This document shows, piece after piece, positions 10,701-19,797 of a DNA stretch of 64,000 nt. Position 1 is the stretch's first letter; each line of letters begins with the position of its first letter. Below the pieces are notes generated by a model that was not told where the DNA came from, ran no database searches, and saw only the letters and a program-made list of their open reading frames with translations. Source of the stretch: CAVTWH01 sp963794685 (GTDB lineage Bacteria; Actinomycetota; Actinomycetes; Mycobacteriales; Micromonosporaceae); contig CAWCFK010000015.1 in the NCBI GenBank assembly GCA_963794685.1, positions 62,001 through 126,000 on the forward strand, written 5' to 3'. The translations under genes and the position numbers were made by a program.

Positions 10701-10809
10701 GGCGGGCCGGCGGGGTGGCGGGGACCGGGCCGGAGCCGTGTGGGTCCGCCGCGAGATCGTCCGGCGGCCACACCAGATCGTCGTCACGCTCACCGTGCTG
10801 CACGCGCAT
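7781..10809 (-). CDS. Pro-rich ParA/MinD-like ATPase, two apparent +1 frameshifts
   Basis: One gene of about 1,000 codons read across three frames. Start ATG 10809 (RVQHGERDDDLVWPPDD) follows GGGGGAGG. The first ~700 residues are low-complexity Pro/Gly/Ala/Gln with PGQPxYPGQ repeats. The C-terminal ~300 residues are a P-loop ATPase of the ParA/MinD type: VVNPKGGAGKTVAVLLLA (deviant Walker A), LAWDNNETQGT, and FVDTGNNVRAQNWQ (Walker B region). This architecture resembles the EspI/SCO-type proteins linked to type VII secretion or chromosome and membrane positioning. Joins: one G too many at 9743-9745 (inside a 30-bp repeat) and one base too many near 9119. Each is restored cleanly by removing a single base. 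Confidence 0.78.
9696..9786 (-). repeat. Three tandem 30-bp coding repeats, one 31 bp long
   Basis: Three near-identical copies at 9696-9725, 9726-9756 and 9757-9786 encode TAG(S/T)QVRP(A/T)D on the minus strand. The middle copy has an extra G in GGG at 9743-9745, which breaks the frame of the ParA-like gene. The comparison of copies shows directly that this is a one-base insertion. Confidence 0.85.
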
Positions 10810-10863
10810 CGCCTCCCCCGGCCACTCCAGGACCATTTGACGTGGGTAGCCCCACGCAGGACT

Positions 10864-11985
10864 CTACGGAATCGCCGCCAGATACACCCCCCACGCGCCC
10901 GGCTCGATCCACCAGCTTCGCTTGCGGGCCAGCGTGCCGGATACCCCGTCGTCGAGGAAGTCAACCTCCTCGACCGGCTCGACGGCCACTGCCCGGCCGG
11001 TCGCCCGGCGTACCTCCAGCCGCTGCTCGCGCCGGCCGAACCGGCCGCGCACGGTCACCGGTACCGCCACGGCCACGCTGATCAGGCCGTCAGCCGGGTC
11101 GGCGGTCGGGGCGAGGGGGAGCGCGTCGGCGTGGGCGTAGCCGTCGGCGTTGGCCACGGCGCAGGCGACGATCGGCTCATCCGGGCCCACCAGCCGGGCG
11201 TCGTCCACGTCGACGCGGGCGCGCCACAGCGTCTGCCGGCCGAACAGCGCGCCGTGCAGGGTCACCGAGCCGCCGTCGTTGCGCAGCAGGTCCAGCCGGT
11301 GTACCCGGCCGGCGAGCACCGAACGGGCCACGGCGGCCGGGTCGCGGGGCAGGCCGAGCCGGTCGGCCAGGTCGGGGTACGGGCCGCTGACGTCCCGGTG
11401 CAGCGGCAGGATCGCCAGTGGGGGCAGATCCGGCAGGGTACGGCCGGCCGGCAGGTCGGCGGGGCGTCGACTGGGCGCCGGGGCGTACCGGCGTACCAGC
11501 CGGCGGACCACGGCGCGCAGTTGTCCGTCGACAGCCACGGCAACCACCAGGCGGGTACCCCCGGACTGGTCCGGCCAGCGCAGACCGTCGGCGCGTGGCG
11601 GCCCGTCGAAGCACGCCAGGGCCGCGTCGATCTCCGCGTCCGAGGCCGCAGTGACCAGCTCGACCTCGACTCCCGCGGCGACCAGGGCGTCCCGGCAGGC
11701 CAGCACCGCGGCCCGGGGCGGCGCGCAGGTCGCGGTGGCCACCCCACCCGCCGAGCCGGCAGCAGCGCCGGCCCCGGAGCCGGCAACAGCCCCGGCCCCG
11801 GCGGTGGAGCCCGCCGGGGGGTCGCCGCCCAGGCCACCGGGCTCGGCGGCCAGGCAGCCGGCTGTGGGCGGATCTGTGGCTGGCGCTGCGGACGGGGCGG
11901 CGGAGGAGCAGGATGAACCGCATGCGCCGCAGCCTGCTGCCGGGGGTGCGGCGTCGGCGAGCGTCAGTAGCAGCACCCTGTCCAT
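10864..11985 (-). CDS. Diacylglycerol-kinase-like protein
   Basis: 373 residues from ATG 11985 (MDRVLLLTLADAAPP). The C-terminal 260 residues follow the lipid-kinase (DAGK/YegS) fold: a nucleotide-domain strand RLVVAVAVDGQLRAVV in the place of GGDGT, then LAILPLHRDVSGPYPDLADRLGLPRDP in the place of LPLGTGNDLAR. After these come DLLRNDGG and a sandwich domain ending in VEEVDFLDDGV. The N-terminal insert is Ala/Gly/Cys-rich. Because the glycine-rich ATP motifs are degenerate, the protein may be inactive as a kinase. It is divergent from purA and upstream of the ParA-like gene, with a 54-base gap, so these two may be co-transcribed. Confidence 0.6.
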   Translation of the reverse strand: MDRVLLLTLADAAPPAAGCGACGSSCSSAAPSAAPATDPPTAGCLAAEPGGLGGDPPAGSTAGAGAVAGSGAGAAAGSAGGVATATCAPPRAAVLACRDALVAAGVEVELVTAASDAEIDAALACFDGPPRADGLRWPDQSGGTRLVVAVAVDGQLRAVVRRLVRRYAPAPSRRPADLPAGRTLPDLPPLAILPLHRDVSGPYPDLADRLGLPRDPAAVARSVLAGRVHRLDLLRNDGGSVTLHGALFGRQTLWRARVDVDDARLVGPDEPIVACAVANADGYAHADALPLAPTADPADGLISVAVAVPVTVRGRFGRREQRLEVRRATGRAVAVEPVEEVDFLDDGVSGTLARKRSWWIEPGAWGVYLAAIP

Positions 11986-12083
11986 CCCGTGGCCTCCTGC
12001 GATTTTCCGCGTGTTGCTCTTGCTAGCCTGACACCCCGGGGTTGCTCGCCGGGGCAGCCGTAGCCCTGGAGGCGAGAGAGAAG

Positions 12084-13370
12084 ATGCCAGCAATCGTGCT
12101 CATCGGAGCCCAGTGGGGCGACGAGGGCAAGGGCAAGGTTACCGACCTGCTCGGCGGGCAGGTCGACTATGTGGTGCGGTACTCAGGCGGCAACAACGCC
12201 GGGCACACCGTGGTCACCCCGGACGGGCAGAAGTACGCGCTGCACCTGATGCCCTCGGGCGCGCTGTCCCCGAACGCGATCATCGTGATCGGCAACGGCG
12301 TGGTGATCGACCCCAAGGTGCTGCTCGCCGAGATCGACGGGCTGAACGAGCGCGGCGTGGACGTCTCCCGCCTGCGCATCTCCGGTGACGCGCACCTGAT
12401 CATGCCGCACCACCGGGCCCTGGACCGGGTGATCGAGCGGTACCTCGGCTCCGCCCGGATCGGCACCACCGGCCGGGGCATCGGCCCGGCCTACGGCGAC
12501 AAGGTCGCCCGTACCGGCATCCGGGTGCAGGACCTGCTCGACCCGGGCATCCTGCGCAAGAAGCTGGAACTGGTGCTGCGCGAGAAGAACCAGATCCTGT
12601 TCAAGGTCTACAACCGCAAGGCCATCGACACCGACGCGGTGGTCGAGGAGTACCTGGCGTACGCCCAGCGGCTCACCCCGTACATCGTGGAGACCCGGGC
12701 GCTGCTCTGGGACGCCCTCGACAACGGCCAGACTGTGCTGCTGGAAGGCGCCCAGGCCACCATGCTCGACATGGACCACGGCACCTATCCGTTCGTCACC
12801 TCGTCCAACCCGACGGCGGCCGGCGCCTGTGTGGGCGCCGGCATCCCGCCGACCCGGATCGGCAAGGTGATCGGGGTCAGCAAGGCGTACACCACCCGGG
12901 TCGGCTCCGGTCCGTTCCCCACCGAGCTGTTCGACGAGGCCGGCCAGCACCTACGCAAGATCGGCCAGGAGTACGGCACCACCACCGGCCGGGAACGGCG
13001 GACCGGCTGGTTCGACGCGGTGGTCGGCCGGTACGCGGTGCGCCTCAACGGCATCACCGACCTGGTGATCACGAAACTGGACATCCTCACCGGCCTGGAC
13101 AAGGTCCCGATCTGCGTGGCGTACGAGATCGACGGCAAGCGCTACGACGACATGCCGATGACGCAGACCGCCTTCCACCACGCCAAGCCGATCTACGAGG
13201 ACATGGACGGCTGGTGGGAGGACATCACCAAGGCGCGTTCCTTCGACGACCTGCCGGCCAACGCGCAGGCCTACGTGCGGCGCATCGAGGAGCTGTGCGG
13301 CGCCCAGATCAGCATCGTCGGCGTCGGCCCCGGCCGGGAAGAGAACGTCGTCCTGCACGACCTGATCTGA
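12084..13370 (+). CDS. purA: Adenylosuccinate synthetase
   Basis: Converts IMP, aspartate and GTP to adenylosuccinate, the first step from IMP to AMP. The 428-residue product begins MPAIVLIGAQWGDEGKGK, the signature P-loop of the family, and contains YSGGNNAGHTV, GTTGRGIGPAY, EGAQATMLDMDHGTYPFVTSSN and TTTGRERRTGW. I place the start at ATG 12084 behind GGAGG at 12068; the open frame extends 14 codons further but into the spacer. First of eight purine genes scattered over the next 31 kb. Confidence 0.98.
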   Translation: MPAIVLIGAQWGDEGKGKVTDLLGGQVDYVVRYSGGNNAGHTVVTPDGQKYALHLMPSGALSPNAIIVIGNGVVIDPKVLLAEIDGLNERGVDVSRLRISGDAHLIMPHHRALDRVIERYLGSARIGTTGRGIGPAYGDKVARTGIRVQDLLDPGILRKKLELVLREKNQILFKVYNRKAIDTDAVVEEYLAYAQRLTPYIVETRALLWDALDNGQTVLLEGAQATMLDMDHGTYPFVTSSNPTAAGACVGAGIPPTRIGKVIGVSKAYTTRVGSGPFPTELFDEAGQHLRKIGQEYGTTTGRERRTGWFDAVVGRYAVRLNGITDLVITKLDILTGLDKVPICVAYEIDGKRYDDMPMTQTAFHHAKPIYEDMDGWWEDITKARSFDDLPANAQAYVRRIEELCGAQISIVGVGPGREENVVLHDLI

Positions 13371-13379
13371 CGGCCCGCT

Positions 13380-14624
13380 TCAGGAGGTGCCGGCGCGGGC
13401 TGCGGCGGCGGTGTCCGGGCAGTCGGTGAAGACGCCGTCGACGCCTGCCGTGAACGCGGCCTGGTAGTCGGCGGCGACGGCCGTGGGGTCGAAGGTGTAG
13501 ACGTGCACGAGCAGGCCGGCCGCGTGCGCCGCGCCGATCGCGGCGGCGGTGGCCACCACCCGGTCCAGCCCGATGCCGGTCGCGTACTGCCGCACCTCGA
13601 CCAGCTCCGCCTCGGTCGGCGGCGCCGGAGTCGGCGCCGCAGCCGAAGGGCTGACCGATCCACTCGGGCTGCCGGTTCCGCTCGGGCCGGACGATCCGCT
13701 CGCGCCGGTGGCGCCGGTCGGGCTGCCGGTGGTGGCGGCCGAGTCGGTCGGGCTGGCGGTTGCGCCCGGCCCGGGTGGTGGCGTGGTTGTGGGCGTTGTG
13801 CCCGCGGAACCCGGCGGCGGGCTGGTGGCGGAGTTGCCCGGGGTGGCGGTGCGGGGCGGGGCCCAGTAGAGCTGGACGGCGGCCACGGCCGGGGCCATCG
13901 TGTGCAGTTCGCGCAGCGCGTCCACCTCGAAGGACTCGACGAAGACCGGCGCGCCGGCCCGGTCCAGGTCGGCGCGGTGCAGGGCGGCCAGCAGCAGGGG
14001 TACCGGGTCCAGGCCCAGGGCGGTGAAGTAGCCGGGGAGTTTTGCTTCCAGGTACAGGCCGACCGGGCGGTTGCGCTGTGCCCCGGCGGTACGGGCCAGG
14101 TCGATGATCTCCACGAGGGTGGGGACGGTGTCCTGCCCGTCGTAGGTTTTCGGGGCCGGGCGACGGGCGCGGGTACGCAGCGTCTTCAACTCCACCAGCG
14201 TGAAGTCCTCGACGAACCAGTCGGTGACCTGGTGCCCGTTGACCGTGGCGGTACGCCGCCGGTCGGCGAACTCGGGGTGCGCGGCGACATCGGTGGTGGC
14301 GGCGAGCTGGTTCTCGTGCCGGGCGACGAGCACGCCGTCGCGGGTGGGTACCAGATCCGCCTCGATGTAGTCGGCGCCCTGCGCGACGGCGAGCGCGTAC
14401 CCGGGCAGGGTGTGCTCGGGCCGGTAGCCGGCCGCGCCGCGGTGCCCGATGATCAGTGGTTGCGCCCGTGGTGGCCGGGCCGGAGCGGAGGCGGCGGGCC
14501 CGGAGTGCGCCCCGACCGCCAGCGTCGGCGGCACCACGGCGAGCGCGAGGACCCCGAGGAAGGCGACCACGCTGACCGCCAGCGCGGTGTTCGCGGTGAT
14601 CATCGTGGCGTTACGTCGGGCCAC
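13380..14624 (-). CDS. Secreted or membrane-anchored glycerophosphodiester phosphodiesterase
   Basis: 414 residues from GTG. An uncleaved or cleaved signal segment (about residues 12-36) is followed by the GDPD barrel. Visible motifs are IIGHRGAAGYRPEHTLPGY (catalytic HR and E), ADYIEADLVPTRDGVLVARHE, and KLPGYF. Near residues 270-350 the domain is interrupted by a low-complexity insert of Ser, Pro, Gly and Thr (SPTDSAATTGSPTGATGASG and similar), before the last barrel strands (GLDRVVATAAAIGAAHAAGLLVHVYTFDP). Such enzymes release sn-glycerol-3-phosphate from lipid head groups outside the cell. It is convergent with purA, only 9 bases apart. Confidence 0.9.
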   Translation of the reverse strand: MARRNATMITANTALAVSVVAFLGVLALAVVPPTLAVGAHSGPAASAPARPPRAQPLIIGHRGAAGYRPEHTLPGYALAVAQGADYIEADLVPTRDGVLVARHENQLAATTDVAAHPEFADRRRTATVNGHQVTDWFVEDFTLVELKTLRTRARRPAPKTYDGQDTVPTLVEIIDLARTAGAQRNRPVGLYLEAKLPGYFTALGLDPVPLLLAALHRADLDRAGAPVFVESFEVDALRELHTMAPAVAAVQLYWAPPRTATPGNSATSPPPGSAGTTPTTTPPPGPGATASPTDSAATTGSPTGATGASGSSGPSGTGSPSGSVSPSAAAPTPAPPTEAELVEVRQYATGIGLDRVVATAAAIGAAHAAGLLVHVYTFDPTAVAADYQAAFTAGVDGVFTDCPDTAAAARAGTS

Positions 14625-14767
14625 CGGCGTACGCCTCCTCAGGTGCGCACCCGGTCCGAGTTGGACCGGTCAGTGGGCACTAGACCATGAGTGGCCGGGC
14701 GCACGCCACCCTTGGCCCACATATCCGGGCAAACTCGCGGCGGGCGCGGTCGGTACGATCAGTGCCC

Positions 14768-16021
14768 GTGCGGGTACTCATTCTCGGTTCCGGTGGGCGC
14801 GAACACGCGCTCGCCCTGTCCCTGGCCGCCGACCCGGCCGTCACCGAACTGCACTGCGCGCCCGGTAACCCGGGGATCGCGCGGTTGGCGGTGACCCATC
14901 CGGTCGACCTGACCGACCTCACCGCACTGGCTACCCTCGCCGTCGAGGTGGCCGCTGACCTGGTGTTGATCGGGCCGGAGGCGCCGCTGGTGGCCGGGGC
15001 GACGGATGCCATCGCGGCCAAGGGGATCGTGGTCTTCGGCCCGTCCAGGGCGGCCGCCCGGATCGAGGGCTCGAAGGACTTCGCGAAGTCGGTGATGGCG
15101 GCGGCCGGGGTACCCACCTCGCGGTCGTACACCTGTGACGACGCCGGGCAGGTGGCGGCGGCGCTGGACGACTTCGGCGCGCCGTACGTGGTGAAGGACG
15201 ACGCGCTGGCCGCCGGCAAGGGCGTCGTGGTCACCGACGACCGGGAAGCCGCGCTGGCGCACGCCGCGGGCTGTGCCCGGGTGGTGGTGGAGGAGTACCT
15301 GTCCGGGCCCGAGGTGTCGCTGTTCGTGGTGACCGACGGCGAGGCGGCGGTGCCGCTGCAGCCGGCCCAGGACTTCAAGCGGATCTTCGACGGGGACGCC
15401 GGCCCGAACACCGGCGGGATGGGCGCGTACACGCCGCTTCCGTGGGCCCCGGCCGGCCTGGTGGAGCAGGTGCTCGCCGAGGTCGTGCACCCCACCCTGG
15501 CGCACCTGCGTGCCGCGGGCACCCCGTTCGCCGGCCTGCTCTACGTGGGCCTGGCGTTGACTCCCACCGGCCCGCGGGTGATCGAGTTCAACTGCCGGTT
15601 CGGTGACCCGGAGACCCAGGTGGTGCTGCCGCTGCTGGAGACGCCCCTGGCCGGCCTGCTGTACGCCGCCGCGACCGGCGCCCTGGCCCAGCACCCGCCG
15701 CTGGTCTGGCGACCGGGCGCGGCGGTCGGCGTGGTGCTGGCCAGCGCCGGGTACCCGGAGTCGTCCCGTAGCGGTGACGTGATCACCGGCGGCGACCTGC
15801 CCGGCGTGATCCACGCGGGTACCGCCGAGGACGTCGACGGCCGGCTGGTCACCGCGGGCGGCCGGGTGCTGTGCTGCACCGCCACCGGCGACTCCCTCGA
15901 CGACGCCCGCGCGCACGTCTACGACCTGGTGTCGCAGGTGCGCTTCGCGGGCGCCCAGTACCGCACGGACATCGCCGCGCTGGCGGCGGCCGGCGAAGTG
16001 GCGGTCCCCGCCACGCCGTGA
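14768..16021 (+). CDS. purD: Phosphoribosylamine-glycine ligase
   Basis: ATP-grasp enzyme for step two of purine synthesis (phosphoribosylamine plus glycine to GAR). 417 residues from GTG 14768, starting VRVLILGSGGREHALA. Further motifs are IGPEAPLVAG, GPSRAAARIEGSKDFAK, KDDALAAGKGVVV, EEYLSGPEVSLF, PNTGGMGAYTP and EFNCRFGDPETQ. The frame is open 27 codons further upstream but those residues do not belong to the family. It is divergent from the GDPD gene. Confidence 0.97.
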   Translation: MRVLILGSGGREHALALSLAADPAVTELHCAPGNPGIARLAVTHPVDLTDLTALATLAVEVAADLVLIGPEAPLVAGATDAIAAKGIVVFGPSRAAARIEGSKDFAKSVMAAAGVPTSRSYTCDDAGQVAAALDDFGAPYVVKDDALAAGKGVVVTDDREAALAHAAGCARVVVEEYLSGPEVSLFVVTDGEAAVPLQPAQDFKRIFDGDAGPNTGGMGAYTPLPWAPAGLVEQVLAEVVHPTLAHLRAAGTPFAGLLYVGLALTPTGPRVIEFNCRFGDPETQVVLPLLETPLAGLLYAAATGALAQHPPLVWRPGAAVGVVLASAGYPESSRSGDVITGGDLPGVIHAGTAEDVDGRLVTAGGRVLCCTATGDSLDDARAHVYDLVSQVRFAGAQYRTDIAALAAAGEVAVPATP

Positions 16022-16093
16022 ACCGTGGCGGTCCCGGCCACGCCGTGAGCCCGTGACTGTCCCCGCTACGCCTGACCCCGGAGGTACCCGGAA

Positions 16094-16802
16094 ATGCCTG
16101 TCACCCTGATCACCGGCGCGAGCACCGGGATCGGCGCGGCCACCGCGCAGGTCCTGCTTGCCGCCGGTCACCGGGTCACCGTCACCGGCCGTGATCCCGC
16201 CAAGCTGGCCGCCTTCGCGGCGTCCACCGGCCAGCCGGACGCGCTGCTCACCGTCGCCGGCGACGCCGCCGACGAGGCGCAGGTGGAGCAGGCCGTGGCC
16301 GCGACGATCGCCAGGTTCGGCCGGCTCGACAACGTGATCGCCAACGCCGGCTACTCCACCCACGACACGCTCGCCACCGGCGAGCCCGCGCACTGGCGGG
16401 AGATGCTGCTGGTCAACGCGTTCGGACCGATGCTGCTGATCCACGCGGCGCTGCCGGCGTTGACGGATGCGGCGGCCGAGGGCCTGACGCCCCGGATCGT
16501 GCTGATCGGCAGCGTCGCCGGGCTGCGCAACACCCCCGGCAACGTCTACTCGGTGACCAAGTGGGCGGTGACCGGGCTGGCCGAGAACACCCGGCTGCTG
16601 GTCACCGAGCGCGGCATCGGGGTCACCCTGATCGCGCCGGGCCGGGTGGAGACCCCGTTCTGGGTCGGTCGCAGCGGCGGCGCCGCCCGGCCCCACCCTG
16701 ACCGACCGGGACATCGCCGGCACCATCGCCTGGACGTTGGCGCAGCCGGTCGGGGTGGACGTGAACACCGTCGTGGTCCGCCCGGTGGGCCAGCCGGGGT
16801 AG
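16094..16802 (+). CDS. SDR family oxidoreductase, apparent +1 frameshift near the C-terminus
   Basis: Short-chain dehydrogenase/reductase with TGASTGIGAATAQVL (dinucleotide-binding TGxxxGIG), NVIANAGYS (NNAG equivalent), a catalytic serine in LIGSVAGLRNTPG, and YSVTKWAV (YxxxK). After RVETPFWVGRSGG the frame shifts: removing one C from the GGCCCC run at 16689-16694 restores TLTDRDIAGTIAWTLAQPVGVDVNTVVVRP and a stop at 16802, the normal end for this family at about 235 residues. Without correction the frame would run on for about 2.4 kb opposite the convergent lipid genes. ATG 16094 is behind GGAGG. It follows purD by 72 bases and may be co-transcribed. Confidence 0.82.
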
Positions 16803-16807
16803 CTCGC

Positions 16808-18400
16808 CTACCAGGGCAGCAGCCGGGGTACCACCTTGCCGGTCGCGTTGCGCGGCAACAACTCCACGAACCGCACTTCCCGGGGTACGTAGAAGCGGGC
16901 CAGCCGCAGCCGGACGTACTCGCGGACCGCCTCGGCGTCCAGGCGTTCGCCGTGGTGCAGGGCCAGCCAGGCGACCAGGCGCTGCCCGAACTCCTCGTCG
17001 TCCACTCCGACCACGGCCACCTCGCGGACCTGGGGCAGGCTGGCGAGCAACTCCTCCACCTGGGATGGGAAGACGTTCTCGCCACCCGAGATGATCATGT
17101 CGTCGGCCCGGCCGTCGACCTGGAGCAGCCCTTCGGCGTCGAAGTGGCCGAGGTCGCCGGTGTCCAGCAGGCCGTCGCGGATCTCCTTGCCGGCCCCGTT
17201 GGTGTAGCCCTCGAAGAGCATCTCGTTGCCGACGAAGATCCGCCCGGTCTGGCCGACCGGTGTCGGTCCGCCTGCCCGGTCCAGGATCGCCACCCGGGTA
17301 CCCCGTGGCGGGCGGCCGGCGGTGGCCGGGTTGCGGCGCAGGTCCTCCGGGGTGGCGATGCTGGCCCAGGAGGCTTCGGTGGAGCCGTACAGGTTGAACA
17401 GCACCTCGCCGTAGGCGTCCTGGAACCGGCTGGCCAGCCCGCCGCGCAGGGCCGAGCCGGAGACCGCGACCACCTGCAGCCGGGTCCGCCGTACCGGCAC
17501 CTCCAGGATGCGTTGCAGCATCACCGGGACGGCGAACATCGCCCGGCACTCCTCGTTCACCACGGCGTCCAGCGCCTGCGCCGGGTCGAAGCGCCGGTGC
17601 AGCACCACCGTGTTCCCCATCGCCAGGCAGATCTGCAGGCCGGCGTAGCCCCAGGTGTGGAAGATCGGCGCGGCGATCATCGTGCGGTCACCGGAGCGCA
17701 GCGGGATCCGGGAAATGATCGTGGTGAGGGCGGTGAAGCCGTTCGGGGCCGGCCGGCGGGCGCCCTTCGGCGCTCCGGTGGTGCCGGAGGTGAGCACGAT
17801 GGTCCGACCCACCCGGGTCGGCGGGGCCAGCGTCTTCGAGTCCGACTGCCAGATCAGGTCGCCGAGCTGGCTCTCGGTGATCCGGGCAACCTCCCGGGGC
17901 AGGGTGGCGACGTGCTCGGCGAACTCGTGGTCGTGCACGATCGCGCGCAGCCCCTGTTCCTGGGCGATGTCGACCAGTTGCGCGCCGGAGACACCGGTGT
18001 TCACCAGCACGGTGTCCACGCCGAGCATGTTGCCGGCGACCATCGCCTCGATCATGCCGCCGTGGTTGCGGCACATCACCCCGATCCGGCCGCCCGGTTC
18101 CGGATCGGCGGCGGCGTGGCTGCCCCGGTACCCGCCGGGGAGCTCACCGAGTCCCAGGGTGGCGCGCAGGGTGCCGGCCAGCCGCTCGGAGCGGCGCAGC
18201 AGTTGGCCGTAGGTGCGGACCCCGGAGTCGTCGATGATCGCCGGTCGGTCGGGGTGCCGGGCGGCGGTGGAGCGCAGTTCACCGGCGAGCCCGAAACCGT
18301 AGCGGCGCAGGGCGTTGAGCTGCCGGCCGACCTGATCGGGCCGGCCGGGGCGGAGCAGCCCGCGACGGGCCATGGTGGCGAGCATGAAGGGTACGTCCAC
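16808..18400 (-). CDS. Acyl-CoA synthetase (FadD12-like)
   Basis: A 530-residue ANL-superfamily ligase that activates fatty acids as acyl-adenylates, then CoA thioesters. Motifs: LTSGTTGAPKGARR (P-loop), FNLYGSTEAS (A5), LLDTGDLGHFDAEGLLQVDGRADDMIISGGENVFP (A7-A8), and a C-terminal lysine in RNATGKVVPRLLP. GTG 18400 is preceded by GGAGGA. Downstream of the acyl-CoA dehydrogenase on the same strand with a 72-base spacer, so probably one lipid-degradation unit with it and the SCP2 gene. The stop lies 5 bases from the convergent SDR gene end. Confidence 0.92.
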   Translation of the reverse strand: MDVPFMLATMARRGLLRPGRPDQVGRQLNALRRYGFGLAGELRSTAARHPDRPAIIDDSGVRTYGQLLRRSERLAGTLRATLGLGELPGGYRGSHAAADPEPGGRIGVMCRNHGGMIEAMVAGNMLGVDTVLVNTGVSGAQLVDIAQEQGLRAIVHDHEFAEHVATLPREVARITESQLGDLIWQSDSKTLAPPTRVGRTIVLTSGTTGAPKGARRPAPNGFTALTTIISRIPLRSGDRTMIAAPIFHTWGYAGLQICLAMGNTVVLHRRFDPAQALDAVVNEECRAMFAVPVMLQRILEVPVRRTRLQVVAVSGSALRGGLASRFQDAYGEVLFNLYGSTEASWASIATPEDLRRNPATAGRPPRGTRVAILDRAGGPTPVGQTGRIFVGNEMLFEGYTNGAGKEIRDGLLDTGDLGHFDAEGLLQVDGRADDMIISGGENVFPSQVEELLASLPQVREVAVVGVDDEEFGQRLVAWLALHHGERLDAEAVREYVRLRLARFYVPREVRFVELLPRNATGKVVPRLLPW

Positions 18401-18472
18401 GTCAGATTCCTCCAGCGCTTGCGCGCAGTGCCGGGGCTCGCGTACGGGCCGCCCGGCTTCGGACGGGGGTGG

Positions 18473-19688
18473 TCAGCGGATCTGGCTGCCCGAGATGGCG
18501 CGGGCGACGACCAGGCGCTGGATCTCCGAGGTGCCCTCGAAGATCGTATAGATCTTGGCGTCCCGGTACCACCGCTCCACCGGGTGTTCGCGCAGGTAGC
18601 CGGCGCCGCCGAGGATCTGGACGGCCTTTTCGGTGACAGCGACGGCAACCTCGCCGGCCTTCAGCTTGGACATCGAGCCCTGGCCGGCGTCGAACGTCCG
18701 ATTGTTGCGCCCCATCCAGGCTGCGCGCCAGACCAGCAGCCGAGCTGCGTCGATCTCGGTACGCATGTCGGCGAGCGCGAAGGCGATGGCCTGGTTCTCG
18801 ATGATCGGCCGGCCGAACTGCACCCGCCCCTTCGCGTACTCCAGCGAGTACTCGAAGGCGGCGCGGGCGATGCCGAGCGCCTGCGCGCCGACGGTGGGTC
18901 GGGACAACTCGAAGGTACGCATCGCCGCCTGGCCGGCCGCGCGGGTCCCTTCCCGGGCGCGGGCCAGCCGCTCGTCCAGCGCCTCCTTGCCGCCGAGCAG
19001 GCAGCGGCCGGGTACCCGCACGTCGTCGAGGTACACGTCGGCGGTGTGCGAGGCGCGCAGCCCCAGCTTCTTCAGCTTCTTCGCGCCCTGCCAGCCCCTT
19101 GGTGCCGGGCGGAACCACGAACGCGGCCTGTCCACGCGAGCCGAGCGCCGGGTCGACGGAGGCGGTCACCACGTGGATGTTGGCGATCCCGCCGTTGGTG
19201 GCGTACGCCTTCTGTCCACTGAGGACCCACTCGTCGGTGGCCTCGTCGTAGCGGGCCCGGGTGCGGATGGCGGCGACGTCGGAGCCGGCCTCGGGTTCGG
19301 TACTGCAGAACGCGGCGACCTTGGGGTCCTCGGCGTCACCGAAGCACTGGGGTACCCACTCGAACATCTGCTCCGGCTGGGCCGAGCCGTAGATGGCGGC
19401 GACCGCGAGCGAGGTACCGAAGATCGACATGGCGATGCCGGCGTCGCCCCAGAACAGCTCCTCGTTGGCGATCGGCAGGGAGAGTCCGGTCGGGTCGCTC
19501 CAGCAGTTGGCGAGGAACTCGAAGCCGTACAGCCCGATCTTGGCGGCTTCCTTGATCAGCGGCCACGGCGTCTCCTCGCGGGCGTCCCACTCGGCCCCCG
19601 CCGGCCGCAGCGTGTCCGCCGCGAATCCGTGCACCCAGTCGCGCAGGTCGCGCTGGTCCTCATTGAGATCAAGGGAAAACTCAACCAC
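18473..19688 (-). CDS. Acyl-CoA dehydrogenase, apparent +1 frameshift
   Basis: FAD enzyme for the first step of beta-oxidation. N-terminal part from 19688: FSLDLNEDQRDLRDWVHGFA, FCSTEPEAGSD, YATNGGIANIHVV, FVVPPGTKGL. C-terminal part in another frame: GAKKLKKLGLRASHTADVYLDDVRVP, GRVQFGRPIIENQAIAF, ILGGAGYLREHPVERWYRDAKIYTIFEGTSEIQR (catalytic Glu in IFEGTSE). The two halves join at about 19098 when one G of CTGGCAGG (minus strand) is removed, giving KGLQGAKKLKKLG, the normal family transition. Total about 404 residues, the usual length. The enzyme sequence is otherwise complete, so error is likelier than decay. Confidence 0.85.
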
Positions 19689-19723
19689 CGTGGTGCTCCT
19701 TGCGAGGGGGGAGAGGGGTACGA

Positions 19724-19781
19724 CGATCTTGGGGTTGTCGCTGCGTCCCCTGGACCGGAGACAGCCACAACCCCAAGATCG
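19724..19781. terminator. Long hairpin between SCP2 and acyl-CoA dehydrogenase genes
   Basis: A 15-bp perfect inverted repeat (arm CGATCTTGGGGTTGT) with four more pairs inside after one mismatch. It lies just after the SCP2 stop on the minus strand and upstream of the acyl-CoA dehydrogenase start. It may terminate or attenuate readthrough, or stabilise the SCP2 message. Confidence 0.55.
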
Positions 19782-19797
19782 CTTTAAAGCAGGTCGG

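Noticed and set aside
16000..16060. Duplicated GTGGCGGTCCC-GCCACGCCGTGA at the end of purD as a regulatory repeat
   Set aside because: Looks like a short tandem duplication around the stop codon with no symmetry or context for binding.
14759..16768. 669-codon minus-strand open frame over purD and the SDR gene
   Set aside because: Shadow of two recognised genes; no start context or domain.
16803..19222. Extension of the SDR frame to 1042 codons
   Set aside because: Family similarity stops at the apparent insertion near 16690; the remainder is antisense to the acyl-CoA ligase and dehydrogenase.
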